Positions 13,674-20,147 of a stretch of 20,147 bases of DNA are shown piece after piece. The translations under genes and the position numbers were made by a program. The stretch is taken from positions 1-20,147 of the forward strand of contig DIYR01000100.1 in assembly GCA_002429085.1 (NCBI GenBank), given 5' to 3'. The notes under the pieces are model-generated. The model ran no database searches, was not told the DNA's origin, and saw nothing but the letters and a program-made list of their open reading frames with translations. This DNA is from Flavobacteriales bacterium UBA6049 (GTDB lineage Bacteria; Bacteroidota; Bacteroidia; Flavobacteriales_G; Salibacteraceae). Within the stretch, counting starts at the first letter, position 1. Each line of letters starts with the position of its first letter.

Positions 13674-14330
13674 TTATTTATTGTACCCAACAAGTTGCAG
13701 AAGATAGGAGTGATGCCCAGAAGGTAAACTGAGTATTTCATCTACTTTTTTACGGTAAAAACCACCCATTACAAACGTGTTCATATCGTTTGTAGCAGCA
13801 TAGAGATAAATATTTTGAGTAGAATAAGCCACTTGGTTTCCATAGTAGAAATCCATTCCATGAGCTTCTATCATGGCATCTTTCATAAATCCAGGAAACG
13901 AGCTATCGTCTATGGTTAGAATAAAAATGGCAGGCGCTCTTTTTACAGGTTCTTGAGAAGAAATTGTAGATCTAATGTCTTCATCTAGTTTATGCTCAAG
14001 TATATGCTCTTGTGCATTGTACAGGTAAACACCAGATTCTACAGCGACATAAATTGCTATATCACCAAGTAGAGGAACGGTTCTACCTCCGCTTGCTCTG
14101 TTAATACCTGCTGCTGCCCATAGTAGGTTGCTTAAATCTTGATGACTGATATTTTCTTGAGAAAATGAACGAGTAGATTTTCTGTTTGCTAATGCATCGT
14201 ACAATGTGGCATTGTTACTGAAATCTGGTTCAGAAAGTTTGATGTTTTTTCCGATAGTTCCTTGATTTTGTGCAATTGAGAAATGGGATAAGATGCTAAG
14301 TAGAAGCAATAAAACTGCTTGGTGTTTCAT
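13674..14330 (-). CDS. Secreted SagB/ThcOx-type nitroreductase (copy 2)
   Basis: This 218-residue paralogue of the protein at 11477 is collinear over the whole length, with the same RKSTRSF (50-56), LLWAAAGINR and YSTQNIYLYA blocks. Its signal peptide ends around SIA-Q (residues 18-21). Differences cluster in the segment after GVYLYN and near the C-terminus, so substrate range may differ. It is the first gene of the operon that continues with the FMN_bind-like protein, behind promoter P3 with a leader of about 135 bases, nearly the same as copy 1. Gene, promoter and leader thus look like one tandem duplication, with different second genes attached. Confidence 0.87.
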   Translation of the reverse strand: MKHQAVLLLLLSILSHFSIAQNQGTIGKNIKLSEPDFSNNATLYDALANRKSTRSFSQENISHQDLSNLLWAAAGINRASGGRTVPLLGDIAIYVAVESGVYLYNAQEHILEHKLDEDIRSTISSQEPVKRAPAIFILTIDDSSFPGFMKDAMIEAHGMDFYYGNQVAYSTQNIYLYAATNDMNTFVMGGFYRKKVDEILSLPSGHHSYLLQLVGYNK

Positions 14331-14469
14331 TCTGTTCTGTCTTGATTAAATTCTAAATAGTGCGAAGTATGCTTGGTTAATGTATCAGCTACTCAATTCA
14401 GAAAACAGTTACTGTTAATGAGAATAGCGTGTTACCTGACTACGTCCAAGTAATACTTTACTGTTTGTA

Positions 14470-14536
14470 CAAAATTGCGCTATTGCCGATCACTTATTCT
14501 TGAACATTTTTCAGAAAAACGTACACATTTTGGTAA
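14470..14536 (-). promoter_or_regulatory. AraC-type promoter P3 (SagB copy 2 operon)
   Basis: On the gene strand the -7 element is CAATTTTG (14470-14477). The + strand half-sites ACATTTTTC at 14504 and ACATTTTGG at 14525 keep the 34 and 21 bp spacing; the distal site lies in ACGTACACATTTTGGTA (14519-14535). The operator abuts the 3' end of the MBL gene (stop 14548), so the intergenic space is fully used. The box is 140 bases from the start codon at 14330. Confidence 0.8.
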
Positions 14537-14547
14537 TTGGTAGTGTT

Positions 14548-15687
14548 TTATCTCCACCAAGTATTAGGGGGTTGATTCAGCTCTGATAGGTAGAATAATT
14601 GACCAATTTCTGGAGTTACAATTGACATGTTTAGTTCTTGAGCTTTTTTGGTGAAACGCTCCGCAGGTTCTTTCCAAGGATGTTGGTTTAACTTGAAGGC
14701 AGCCCAGTGAATTGGCATCGTGTGTTTGGCTTTAACATCTAAAGCTGCTTGTACTGTTTCTTCAGGAAGCATGTGAATTGGGAATTCTGGCAAACTATCG
14801 TTGTACTGGCCGCATTCCATAAAGGCTAGATCAAACGGACCATAGGTACTTCCAATTTCTTTAAAGTGTCCTGAATATCCACTGTCTCCACTAAAGTATA
14901 TACGTTCTCTTGGTGATTGAATAACCCAAGAGGCCCAAAGTGTTTTCCTAGAATCAGATAATCCTCTACCCGAAAAATGGCGAGCAGGAGTGGCTACAAA
15001 GGTTAAATTGGCAATTGTGGTGCTCTCCCACCAATCTAGTTCAACAATATCTTCTTCTGGAATACCCCAAGATTTAAGGTGTGTACCTACCCCAAGTGGT
15101 GTATAGAATTTACCCACTTTTGATTTCAACTTTTCAATGCTTTCATAGTCTAGATGATCATAATGATCGTGAGAAAGAATAACAGCATCAATCTTGGGAA
15201 GATGTTCTATTTCTATTGGTAAGTCTTCAAAGAAACGTTTGGAACCTAACCAAGGATGAGGAGCAGGAACTTCAGATAACATTGGGTCGAACAAAATGTG
15301 TTTGCCTTCTATTTGCAGATAAATGGCAGAGTGCCCAAACCAAAAAAACTTTGTTTGAGATTCATCGATGTTTAAATCGCTTTTTGAAATAGAAAGTGTT
15401 TTGAGAGGTTGTTTGGGAGTAGCTTCTGGTGTTTCTGCAGTTAAAAAACCCCATAATTTTCCTAAATCGCTTAAAGATGGTGTTGATTTGGTTGGAACTT
15501 GATTTACGAAAACGCCATTCTCATAGTTTTTTGAGCTACTGAATCTTTCTAAATCTTCTTCGGTATGTACGCCTCCAAACTGAGGGCTGAAGTTTAAGAA
15601 CGCAATTGCAACAAGAGCGATTACAATAATGAGCGAACTAATGGAAATTGAAAAATATCTAAGAACTTTTGCTATTCTTTTATTCAT
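14548..15687 (-). CDS. Membrane-anchored MBL-fold metallo-hydrolase (UlaG/NAPE-PLD-like)
   Basis: This 379-residue protein has one N-terminal membrane anchor (about 12-31) and a metallo-beta-lactamase fold of the Lactamase_B_2 type, related to NAPE-PLD and UlaG. The metal motif SHDHYDHLD gives His173, His175, Asp177 and His178. Further ligands are His237 in ARHFSGR, Asp268 in SGDSGY and His327 in PIHWAAF, so the active site is complete. Members hydrolyse phosphodiester or lactone bonds; the substrate here is not known. It starts 57 bases after the last DUF2255-like gene and is probably the final gene of the operon that begins at 18240. The active domain is likely on the outer side of the inner membrane. 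Confidence 0.87.
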   Translation of the reverse strand: MNKRIAKVLRYFSISISSLIIVIALVAIAFLNFSPQFGGVHTEEDLERFSSSKNYENGVFVNQVPTKSTPSLSDLGKLWGFLTAETPEATPKQPLKTLSISKSDLNIDESQTKFFWFGHSAIYLQIEGKHILFDPMLSEVPAPHPWLGSKRFFEDLPIEIEHLPKIDAVILSHDHYDHLDYESIEKLKSKVGKFYTPLGVGTHLKSWGIPEEDIVELDWWESTTIANLTFVATPARHFSGRGLSDSRKTLWASWVIQSPRERIYFSGDSGYSGHFKEIGSTYGPFDLAFMECGQYNDSLPEFPIHMLPEETVQAALDVKAKHTMPIHWAAFKLNQHPWKEPAERFTKKAQELNMSIVTPEIGQLFYLSELNQPPNTWWR

Positions 15688-15744
15688 AGTGCTTTTAGTA
15701 TTGCTAAAAACCTTTGGGTGTTAACCACTGTATTTCTTCTGGTC

Positions 15745-16119
15745 TTAAAAACTATAAAGAGTAGGAATTAGCTCGAGTGTAGAGTTTTCATGTTTCTCTG
15801 TATTGAAAGATAATGTCATAGCATCGTAAATTAAGCCATACTTAGCTTGAAAAGCTCTTGTTACAAGAGGGTTGATGCTGCTCTTGTCTTTAGGAATAAC
15901 TCCTTGAATTGGAATAATGTGGTTCTCGCATTTAATAGCTCCAACTAAATTTTTCTGGAATGCATGATACCAACTATGATTACTAAAGTTGTGTTGACGA
16001 ACAAAAAACCTTTCGTTTACCTCTACAATAGGAACGTTTTCGAATCTGTACTTTTCTCCAACACTAATCTGATGAACACGCAGGGTATTGATCAAATCAG
16101 CTATTTTTCGAAGAGTCAT
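15745..16119 (-). CDS. DUF2255-like small protein (copy 3)
   Basis: This 124-residue protein is one of three paralogues in this operon (also 16439 and 17860). Shared features are YRF near residue 25, RFFVRQHNF (37-45), SWYHAF and then IPIQGVIPKD ... NPLVTRAFQ ... STLELIP at the end. The pattern fits DUF2255, a family of unknown function with a likely small beta-barrel fold; the assignment is from memory of the family pattern. There is no signal peptide or membrane segment. It starts 3 bases after the stop of the small membrane-protein gene, so translation is coupled. This copy is the most diverged of the three. Confidence 0.7.
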   Translation of the reverse strand: MTLRKIADLINTLRVHQISVGEKYRFENVPIVEVNERFFVRQHNFSNHSWYHAFQKNLVGAIKCENHIIPIQGVIPKDKSSINPLVTRAFQAKYGLIYDAMTLSFNTEKHENSTLELIPTLYSF

Positions 16120-16122
16120 AGC

Positions 16123-16431
16123 CTACAGATTTGGATTACTTCCAAAATTTGAAGCGCACATAAAGGCGCAAAGAGCTACCCCTAGAAATACAAGAACCAT
16201 AGAGATAGTATTGTCAAATTTTACTTTGCTAACTCGTAACAAGACATAACTGAGTGTGAGATTTATCATAGCCCAAATAACATTTTCAATAGGGGTTGAT
16301 AAACCCACACCTGAAGGAACTCCAAAAGGAGAGGGAAATTCTTGTCCGGTCATGCCTTTTACTAAATGTGGGATGATGTTAGCCGTAAAGAAACCACCCG
16401 CTAAAGCGGCCAAATAATTATACCATTTCAT
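16123..16431 (-). CDS. Small three-helix membrane protein
   Basis: From the ATG at 16431 this is a 102-residue integral membrane protein with three hydrophobic segments (about 5-22, 49-66 and 75-94). A Pro/Gly-rich loop follows the first (HLVKGMTGQEFPSPFG, residues 22-37). Similar uncharacterised small proteins with this loop occur widely, and I know no function for them. An ATG at 16461 would make it overlap the DUF2255-like gene ending at 16439; the later start leaves a 7-base gap and begins right at the first membrane segment. It lies between two DUF2255-like genes with gaps of 7 and 3 bases, so it belongs firmly to the operon. Confidence 0.78.
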   Translation of the reverse strand: MKWYNYLAALAGGFFTANIIPHLVKGMTGQEFPSPFGVPSGVGLSTPIENVIWAMINLTLSYVLLRVSKVKFDNTISMVLVFLGVALCAFMCASNFGSNPNL

Positions 16432-16438
16432 GATTAAA

Positions 16439-16810
16439 CTAGTTAAGTTGTTTGGGAACAAGCTCTAATGTAGAAGCTTCGTGTTTTTTTCGATCGTATG
16501 TTAACCTCATCAACCAATAAACGATGTTCATTTTTTTGAAATAAGCCTTGTTTACTAGGCGATTAACCTCATCTAAATCTTTAGGGACAACACCATCAAT
16601 TGGGATAATGGTATCGCCAATCTTCATTGCTCCATCAGGATTATCTAAAAAAGCGTGATACCAACTGCGTTTACCGAATTTATATTGACGGACAAAAAAT
16701 CTGCCTCCTGTATCTACAATGGTGATGTCAATAAATCGGTGATCTCCACAACGTATTTGACCTACCCATTTCCCTTTAAGTAGTTTTGAAATTTCTTGAG
16801 TCGTCATCAT
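16439..16810 (-). CDS. DUF2255-like small protein (copy 2)
   Basis: This 123-residue paralogue of the proteins at 15745 and 17860 has HRFIDITIV (residues 23-31), RFFVRQYKFGKRSWYHAF (37-54), IPIDGVVPKDLDEVNRLVNKAY and the ending STLELVPK. It is soluble by appearance. It starts 47 bases after the esterase stop and is followed by the membrane protein after 7 bases. The function is unknown; three copies in one operon suggest different partners or substrates for each. Confidence 0.72.
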   Translation of the reverse strand: MMTTQEISKLLKGKWVGQIRCGDHRFIDITIVDTGGRFFVRQYKFGKRSWYHAFLDNPDGAMKIGDTIIPIDGVVPKDLDEVNRLVNKAYFKKMNIVYWLMRLTYDRKKHEASTLELVPKQLN

Positions 16811-16857
16811 GTATAAGTTTAGGTAATATCAAAAATTTAAAAAGCGTACGGCTTATG

Positions 16858-17838
16858 TTAATGTGATTTAAAAGCTGCCTGTATACCAGCCATTAAGTCT
16901 TTTTGAAATTGTTGCGAGATTGGAATGTTGGGAGCAACTCCTTCAAAACCATGAAAACCACCAGGATACACATGTAATTCTGTTGACACGCCTGCGTTAT
17001 TGAGTCGTTTTGCATATTCTATATCTTCCTCCACAAACAAATCGATACCACCAACCAAAATCATGGCAGGGGGCAGCCCTTCTAGGTTTTCTGTATGCAG
17101 TGCAGAAGCATATTTAGGGGCATTGCCCTCTTGTGGAGAATGACCTAAGTAAGACGTCCATCCAAAAATATTATTGGCCTTACACCAGATATAAGTGTCT
17201 TCTTCTCCCTCTACCAATGGCATGGTGTTCTTATAATCCAACATAGGGTACATCAACAGTTGGTAGATAATGGGTGAAACTAATTCCTTTCTGTCACGGG
17301 TGATTTGTGCCAAAGCTGCGGTAAGCCCTCCACCAGCACTAGCTCCGCCTATGGCAATTTTTTCCGTGTTTATTCCCAAATCTTTACCGTTTTCGCTAAT
17401 CCATTTTAAGCCTAAGTAAACATCTTCTAATGGCGTAGGAAATGGGAAGTCAGGAGCCAAGCGGTATTCTACGGATACTACAACGCAATTGAGGTTTTTA
17501 GCAAATGTTTTGGTCATAACTTCATCTAGCTGTGCTGTGCCTACCACCAAACCTCCTCCATGTGTCCAATACAAAGCGGGAAGTGGCTCTGTTGCATTGG
17601 TAGGTTTATATACATATAGCTGTATTGTGTGGGAGTTATCAGGATAGTTAACCTCTATTACCTGTTTAGAGATCCCATCTATGTTTTCACTAGCCTTAAG
17701 ACTCTGTGCTTCTATAGCTTCCATGAACGCTCTTGCACCTATGAGATTATTGTCAAGATCTAATGGATAACCAGCTTGGATCATTGCTTCTACAGGGTCT
17801 ACCAACCCTTTGTCTAATCTTACTGCTACGTTTTTCAT
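16858..17838 (-). CDS. Alpha/beta hydrolase fold-3 esterase (HSL family)
   Basis: This 326-residue carboxylesterase is of the hormone-sensitive-lipase type. The oxyanion motif HGGG is at 93-96, the nucleophile elbow GASAGG has Ser167, and the acid and base are Asp266 (GGIDLF) and His296 (GGFHGF), so the catalytic triad is complete. Family enzymes hydrolyse short-chain esters or lactones in the cytosol; no signal peptide is seen. It starts 21 bases after the first DUF2255-like gene and is second in the operon behind promoter P4. Confidence 0.92.
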   Translation of the reverse strand: MKNVAVRLDKGLVDPVEAMIQAGYPLDLDNNLIGARAFMEAIEAQSLKASENIDGISKQVIEVNYPDNSHTIQLYVYKPTNATEPLPALYWTHGGGLVVGTAQLDEVMTKTFAKNLNCVVVSVEYRLAPDFPFPTPLEDVYLGLKWISENGKDLGINTEKIAIGGASAGGGLTAALAQITRDRKELVSPIIYQLLMYPMLDYKNTMPLVEGEEDTYIWCKANNIFGWTSYLGHSPQEGNAPKYASALHTENLEGLPPAMILVGGIDLFVEEDIEYAKRLNNAGVSTELHVYPGGFHGFEGVAPNIPISQQFQKDLMAGIQAAFKSH

Positions 17839-17859
17839 AATTCAGTTGTTAGATTTTGT

Positions 17860-18240
17860 TTAAAGCTTTGGAATCATCTCCATAGTACTTTCTTGTGCCC
17901 GATTATCTATTGCTCCATCCAATAGGTAACTAGCGCCATATTTCTTCAGTGCTACTTCATACGCTTTGTTAACCAGAGGGTTCACTTCACCTAAGTCATG
18001 AGGGATTACTCCATCTACGTCTACCACTTCACTGCCCAGTTTGATTTGTCCTATCGAGTTTTCGATAAATGCTGACCTCCACGATGGTTCACTGTAGGTG
18101 TATCTTCTACAAAACACGCGTTCACCAACTGTAACAAACATTAAATCTATAAATCGATGTGTATGTCCTTGACGGATTTGATGATGTCTTGTTTGATTAA
18201 CTAATTCTATGACTTCTTGTATTGATCTGGTGCTCATCAT
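17860..18240 (-). CDS. DUF2255-like small protein (copy 1)
   Basis: This 126-residue paralogue of the proteins at 15745 and 16439 has HRFIDLMFVTVGERVFCRRYTY (about residues 28-49, broken by family-variable positions), SWRSAF, VDGVIPHDLGEVNPLVNKAYE and the ending STMEMIPKL. It is the first gene of the six-gene run behind promoter P4, 70 bases from the -7 box. Function is unknown and it appears soluble. Confidence 0.72.
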   Translation of the reverse strand: MMSTRSIQEVIELVNQTRHHQIRQGHTHRFIDLMFVTVGERVFCRRYTYSEPSWRSAFIENSIGQIKLGSEVVDVDGVIPHDLGEVNPLVNKAYEVALKKYGASYLLDGAIDNRAQESTMEMIPKL

Positions 18241-18309
18241 GCTAATTTTTTAATAAAGTAGCGGCCAAAAACTAACCTCCACCGAAACTGTTTAACTATT
18301 TGATTCAGA

Positions 18310-18376
18310 CAAATTTCAACATTACAGGAGGCTATCTACTTGGACTTATTTGAAGGAAACGTGTACTTTTTAGTAG
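18310..18376 (-). promoter_or_regulatory. AraC-type promoter P4 (six-gene hydrolase/DUF2255 operon)
   Basis: On the gene strand the -7 element is GAAATTTG (18310-18317). The + strand half-sites ACTTATTTG at 18344 and ACTTTTTAG at 18365 keep the 34 and 21 bp spacing. The proximal half-site is the most diverged of the set (one T to A), so this promoter may be a weaker member. The predicted leader is about 65 bases. Confidence 0.78.
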
Positions 18377-18438
18377 CCATAGATAGAAGATTGATTTAAT
18401 CGACCCTAGAAGAAATTTGATGGTTATTCGCCCTTAGG

Positions 18439-19389
18439 TTAAAAACTGGTTTTTAACAATTGATTGGATAATTCCCATAATTGCTTTTCGTCATCTTCAT
18501 TAAAAGCGTGAGGAGCATATCCGTCTTCGTTAAGTTGCGTTGCATCTTTTGCTTCTGTTCTAATTTGACAATCGCCTAAAAAGAGACCACCTTTTCCGTT
18601 AAGAGATGGATCAGTAGCTGCCCAAACTGTTGTTGCTGCACCTTGCTCTACGGTTTTCATCATGTTGTTGGACTCTATCATGTCCATCATATTATTCAGC
18701 AACTCTTGATCCATAAGACGCCCAAGGCTTGTTTTTATCGCACCTGGCTCCACTGCAAATGATCGGATGTTTTCTGTTTTAAATCGTCTATCAAGTTCAT
18801 TGGAGAACCACACATTGGCTGTTTTTGATTGCCCATAGGCGATCATTGGGTCATACTCTCTTTTTGTAAAGTTTACATCTTCAAAAGTTACTGGTGAGAA
18901 GCGGTGCCCACCTGAAGATAAATGCACTATTCTAGCATTTTCCGATGCTTTTAATGTAGGCATTAAAAGATTTGTGAGTAGAAAGTGCCCTAAATGATTG
19001 GTAGCAAATTGTAGCTCCCATCCTTCAGGCGTTTTCGTTTCTGGGCAAGCCATAATACCTGCATTGTTTATCAGAATATCTAGCTTACTGTGCGTTTGTA
19101 TCCATGCTTTGGCAAATTGCTTTACTGATTCTGGTTTGTCTAATTCCAGAATGCTAGTCTCAATTTTTGCATTGGTAGATGCTGTTATTTCTGAAGCAGC
19201 TGTAGTCAGTTTTTCAGCATTTCTAGCCACAATAGTAATGTCTGCACCTTTAGACGCTAGCGCTCTTGCGGTTTCTTTTCCTAAGCCATCAGAACCACCT
19301 GTTATTAAAACAGTTTTTCCAGTTAAATCTATTCCCTCCAATACTTGATTGGTAGTTGTGCTAAAGCCAAATGTTTGTGTAGTTGCCAT
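18439..19389 (-). CDS. Short-chain dehydrogenase, retinol dehydrogenase-like
   Basis: From the ATG at 19389 this is a 316-residue SDR. The cofactor motif TGGSDGLG lies at about residues 30-37, followed by NNAG, the Asn of NHLGH, the Ser of LSSGG and the YGQSK catalytic motif. It belongs to the same retinol dehydrogenase-like branch as the SDR at 9860, but has a different C-terminus and lacks the GPIGEC stretch. The longer reading from 19437 is rejected because the promoter -7 box (19420-19427) lies inside it. It stands alone behind promoter P5. The substrate is unknown. Confidence 0.9.
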   Translation of the reverse strand: MATTQTFGFSTTTNQVLEGIDLTGKTVLITGGSDGLGKETARALASKGADITIVARNAEKLTTAASEITASTNAKIETSILELDKPESVKQFAKAWIQTHSKLDILINNAGIMACPETKTPEGWELQFATNHLGHFLLTNLLMPTLKASENARIVHLSSGGHRFSPVTFEDVNFTKREYDPMIAYGQSKTANVWFSNELDRRFKTENIRSFAVEPGAIKTSLGRLMDQELLNNMMDMIESNNMMKTVEQGAATTVWAATDPSLNGKGGLFLGDCQIRTEAKDATQLNEDGYAPHAFNEDDEKQLWELSNQLLKTSF

Positions 19390-19419
19390 GATTATTAATG
19401 CTTTTGGAATTATGCTACA

Positions 19420-19486
19420 CAAATTTCGTTTGAACAAGAGGATTTCGACTTAAACTTTTTGACGGGAGATGTATACTTTTTGGTGA
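19420..19486 (-). promoter_or_regulatory. AraC-type promoter P5 (SDR 18439)
   Basis: On the gene strand the -7 element is GAAATTTG (19420-19427), identical to P4. The + strand half-sites ACTTTTTGA at 19454 and ACTTTTTGG at 19475 keep the 34 and 21 bp spacing; they share seven leading bases. The predicted leader is about 26 bases to the ATG at 19389. Confidence 0.82.
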
Positions 19487-19508
19487 ATGTGTTGAAGAGT
19501 CACAACAG

Positions 19509-19546
19509 TTAAAAAACAAAAAGGAGAAGCTATTTTGTAGCTCCTC
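19509..19546 (-). terminator. Rho-independent terminator of the right-edge hydrolase gene
   Basis: On the - strand, GGAG-g-AGCTA pairs with TAGCT-t-CTCC (5-base loop, one mismatch) and is followed by TTTTTGTTTTTT. It lies 84 bases past the stop at 19630 and 23 bases before the P5 distal half-site, separating the two units. Confidence 0.88.
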
Positions 19547-19629
19547 CCTCCGTAAGACTCTAACTGAGTACTTAAAATGCCAAAGACTTTACTCTGTGCT
19601 TGAGCAATTCAAGCAACAGTAGTACTGAT

Positions 19630-20147
19630 CTATTTATTAAAGAATTCTGCTACCGCATCGGTAGATGCTTTTACTGCTTCTGGTTTCCAGTAAAAATCAA
19701 CATGACTAAACTCATCAAAAGCTAAAACCTCTGGATTATTTGTTAGTCTGTCGATCCAGTTAGTAGAGCAGATTGCTGTTGCTGCATTTGGGCCATATAT
19801 CACAAGGGTCGGTTGTGTGATTTTATCAGCATAATGCTCTCCAATAGAAATAAGCGATTGCATAGCTTGGTCAGCGATATGTTCGTTTGTAAAATGTTTC
19901 ACTTTTCCTGGTCCTGCAACACCATCTTTACCATAGAAATTATAGGTATCATCTGCCATTGGTATTCCTGTGGCAACAAATTCTTCTCTGGTCATAGTGT
20001 CGTCAATAACATTAACCCAATGATAATCTGCTTCGCCTGTTTCGTACATTTTTTGTTTAGAAGCGTTTGCTCCGGCAATCATTTGGTCTACAATCTCTCT
20101 GCTACCCCACTGGAACGCATCTGATGCCATCATTCCTGAAACGGTAG
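19630..20147 (-). CDS. Alpha/beta hydrolase, paralogue of the lipoprotein hydrolase (5' end beyond window)
   Basis: Only the C-terminal ~172 residues are in the window; the frame is open to the right edge (TVSGMMASDAF at the border), so the gene continues beyond 20147. It aligns with the hydrolase at 3983 from the MYETGE region through ADKITQPTLVIYG to the shared FFNK end. It keeps the usual catalytic His in SHVDFY, where the other copy has Gln. The signal peptide and nucleophile elbow lie outside the window. A terminator follows at 19509-19546. Its promoter is not visible, so membership in the AraC-type regulon cannot be judged. Confidence 0.85.
   Translation of the reverse strand, partial: TVSGMMASDAFQWGSREIVDQMIAGANASKQKMYETGEADYHWVNVIDDTMTREEFVATGIPMADDTYNFYGKDGVAGPGKVKHFTNEHIADQAMQSLISIGEHYADKITQPTLVIYGPNAATAICSTNWIDRLTNNPEVLAFDEFSHVDFYWKPEAVKASTDAVAEFFNK

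Noticed and set aside
19390..19437. N-terminal extension of the SDR as an export signal
   Set aside because: The extension is weakly hydrophobic, but the predicted -7 box and transcription start lie inside it, and the SDR fold begins shortly after the ATG at 19389.
1..20147. Defence system, CRISPR array, prophage, insertion sequence or tRNA
   Set aside because: No spaced identical repeats, transposase, integrase, nuclease/helicase or tRNA-like fold was found on either strand; all genes are metabolic enzymes, regulators or small unknown proteins.

Overview
The window reads as a piece of a Bacteroidota chromosome. It is AT-rich, has weak ribosome binding sites, and uses -7 promoter elements of the TAnnTTTG type (exact TAACTTTG before the TetR gene, exact TAGGTTTG before the SnoaL-like gene). 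A marine Cytophagales-like bacterium would fit, but the genus is inference. There are no rRNA, tRNA, CRISPR, transposase or phage genes.

Layout. 63-1061 (-) is a YhdH/YhfP-type quinone oxidoreductase. 1094-1242 is a decayed araC 3' end. 1327-2856 (+) is a TetR regulator followed by an NmrA-like NAD(P)-binding protein, with the same palindromic operator before each gene. 2952-5047 (-) is an AraC regulator and a lipoprotein alpha/beta hydrolase. 5363-6223 is a divergent pair: SnoaL-like protein (-) and HxlR regulator (+). 6290-6745 is a second decayed araC. 6776-8557 is another divergent pair: SDR (-) and LytTR regulator (+). 8565-8778 is a third decayed araC. 8881-10801 (-) is a second intact AraC and an SDR. 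From 10979 to the right edge every gene is on the - strand. First come two operons, each headed by a secreted SagB/ThcOx-type nitroreductase. One continues with a membrane protein, the other with a secreted protein carrying an FMN_bind-like D-G-I-T-G-A-T motif. Then comes a six-gene run 18240-14548: DUF2255-like, HSL-type esterase, DUF2255-like, small membrane protein, DUF2255-like, membrane-anchored MBL hydrolase. It is followed by another SDR and the 3' end of a second lipoprotein-type hydrolase paralogue.

Main result. Five transcription units (genes starting at 10801, 12136, 14330, 18240 and 19389) share one promoter design with no change in spacing. Each has two direct half-sites (+ strand AC[T/A]TTTT) exactly 21 bp apart, and the proximal one is exactly 34 bp from a -7 element of the form NAnnTTTG. 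This is the geometry of an AraC-type activator on a class II promoter. A sixth promoter, before the lipoprotein hydrolase (start 5047), has the same 21/34 geometry but a different half-site (ACGATAATG). I infer two paralogous AraC activators with diverged DNA specificity. Each lies directly downstream of a likely target: AraC at 2952 after the hydrolase, AraC at 8881 after the SDR. The - strand half of the window would then be one co-induced regulon.

Second result. Five araC 3' ends, two intact and three decayed, lie in the same orientation. Near-identical pairs of them form direct repeats around two regulator-plus-oxidoreductase pairs: TetR/NmrA between 1091-1186 and 2949-3044 (87/96 identical), and SDR/LytTR between 6301-6398 and 8576-8673 (94/98 identical). 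This looks like a modular locus built by duplication or recombination at araC ends.

The enzymes (quinone reductase, NmrA, three SDRs, nitroreductases, esterases, MBL hydrolase) together with the regulators (TetR, HxlR with a conserved Cys, AraC) suggest a response to reactive or xenobiotic small molecules. No substrate can be read from the sequence.
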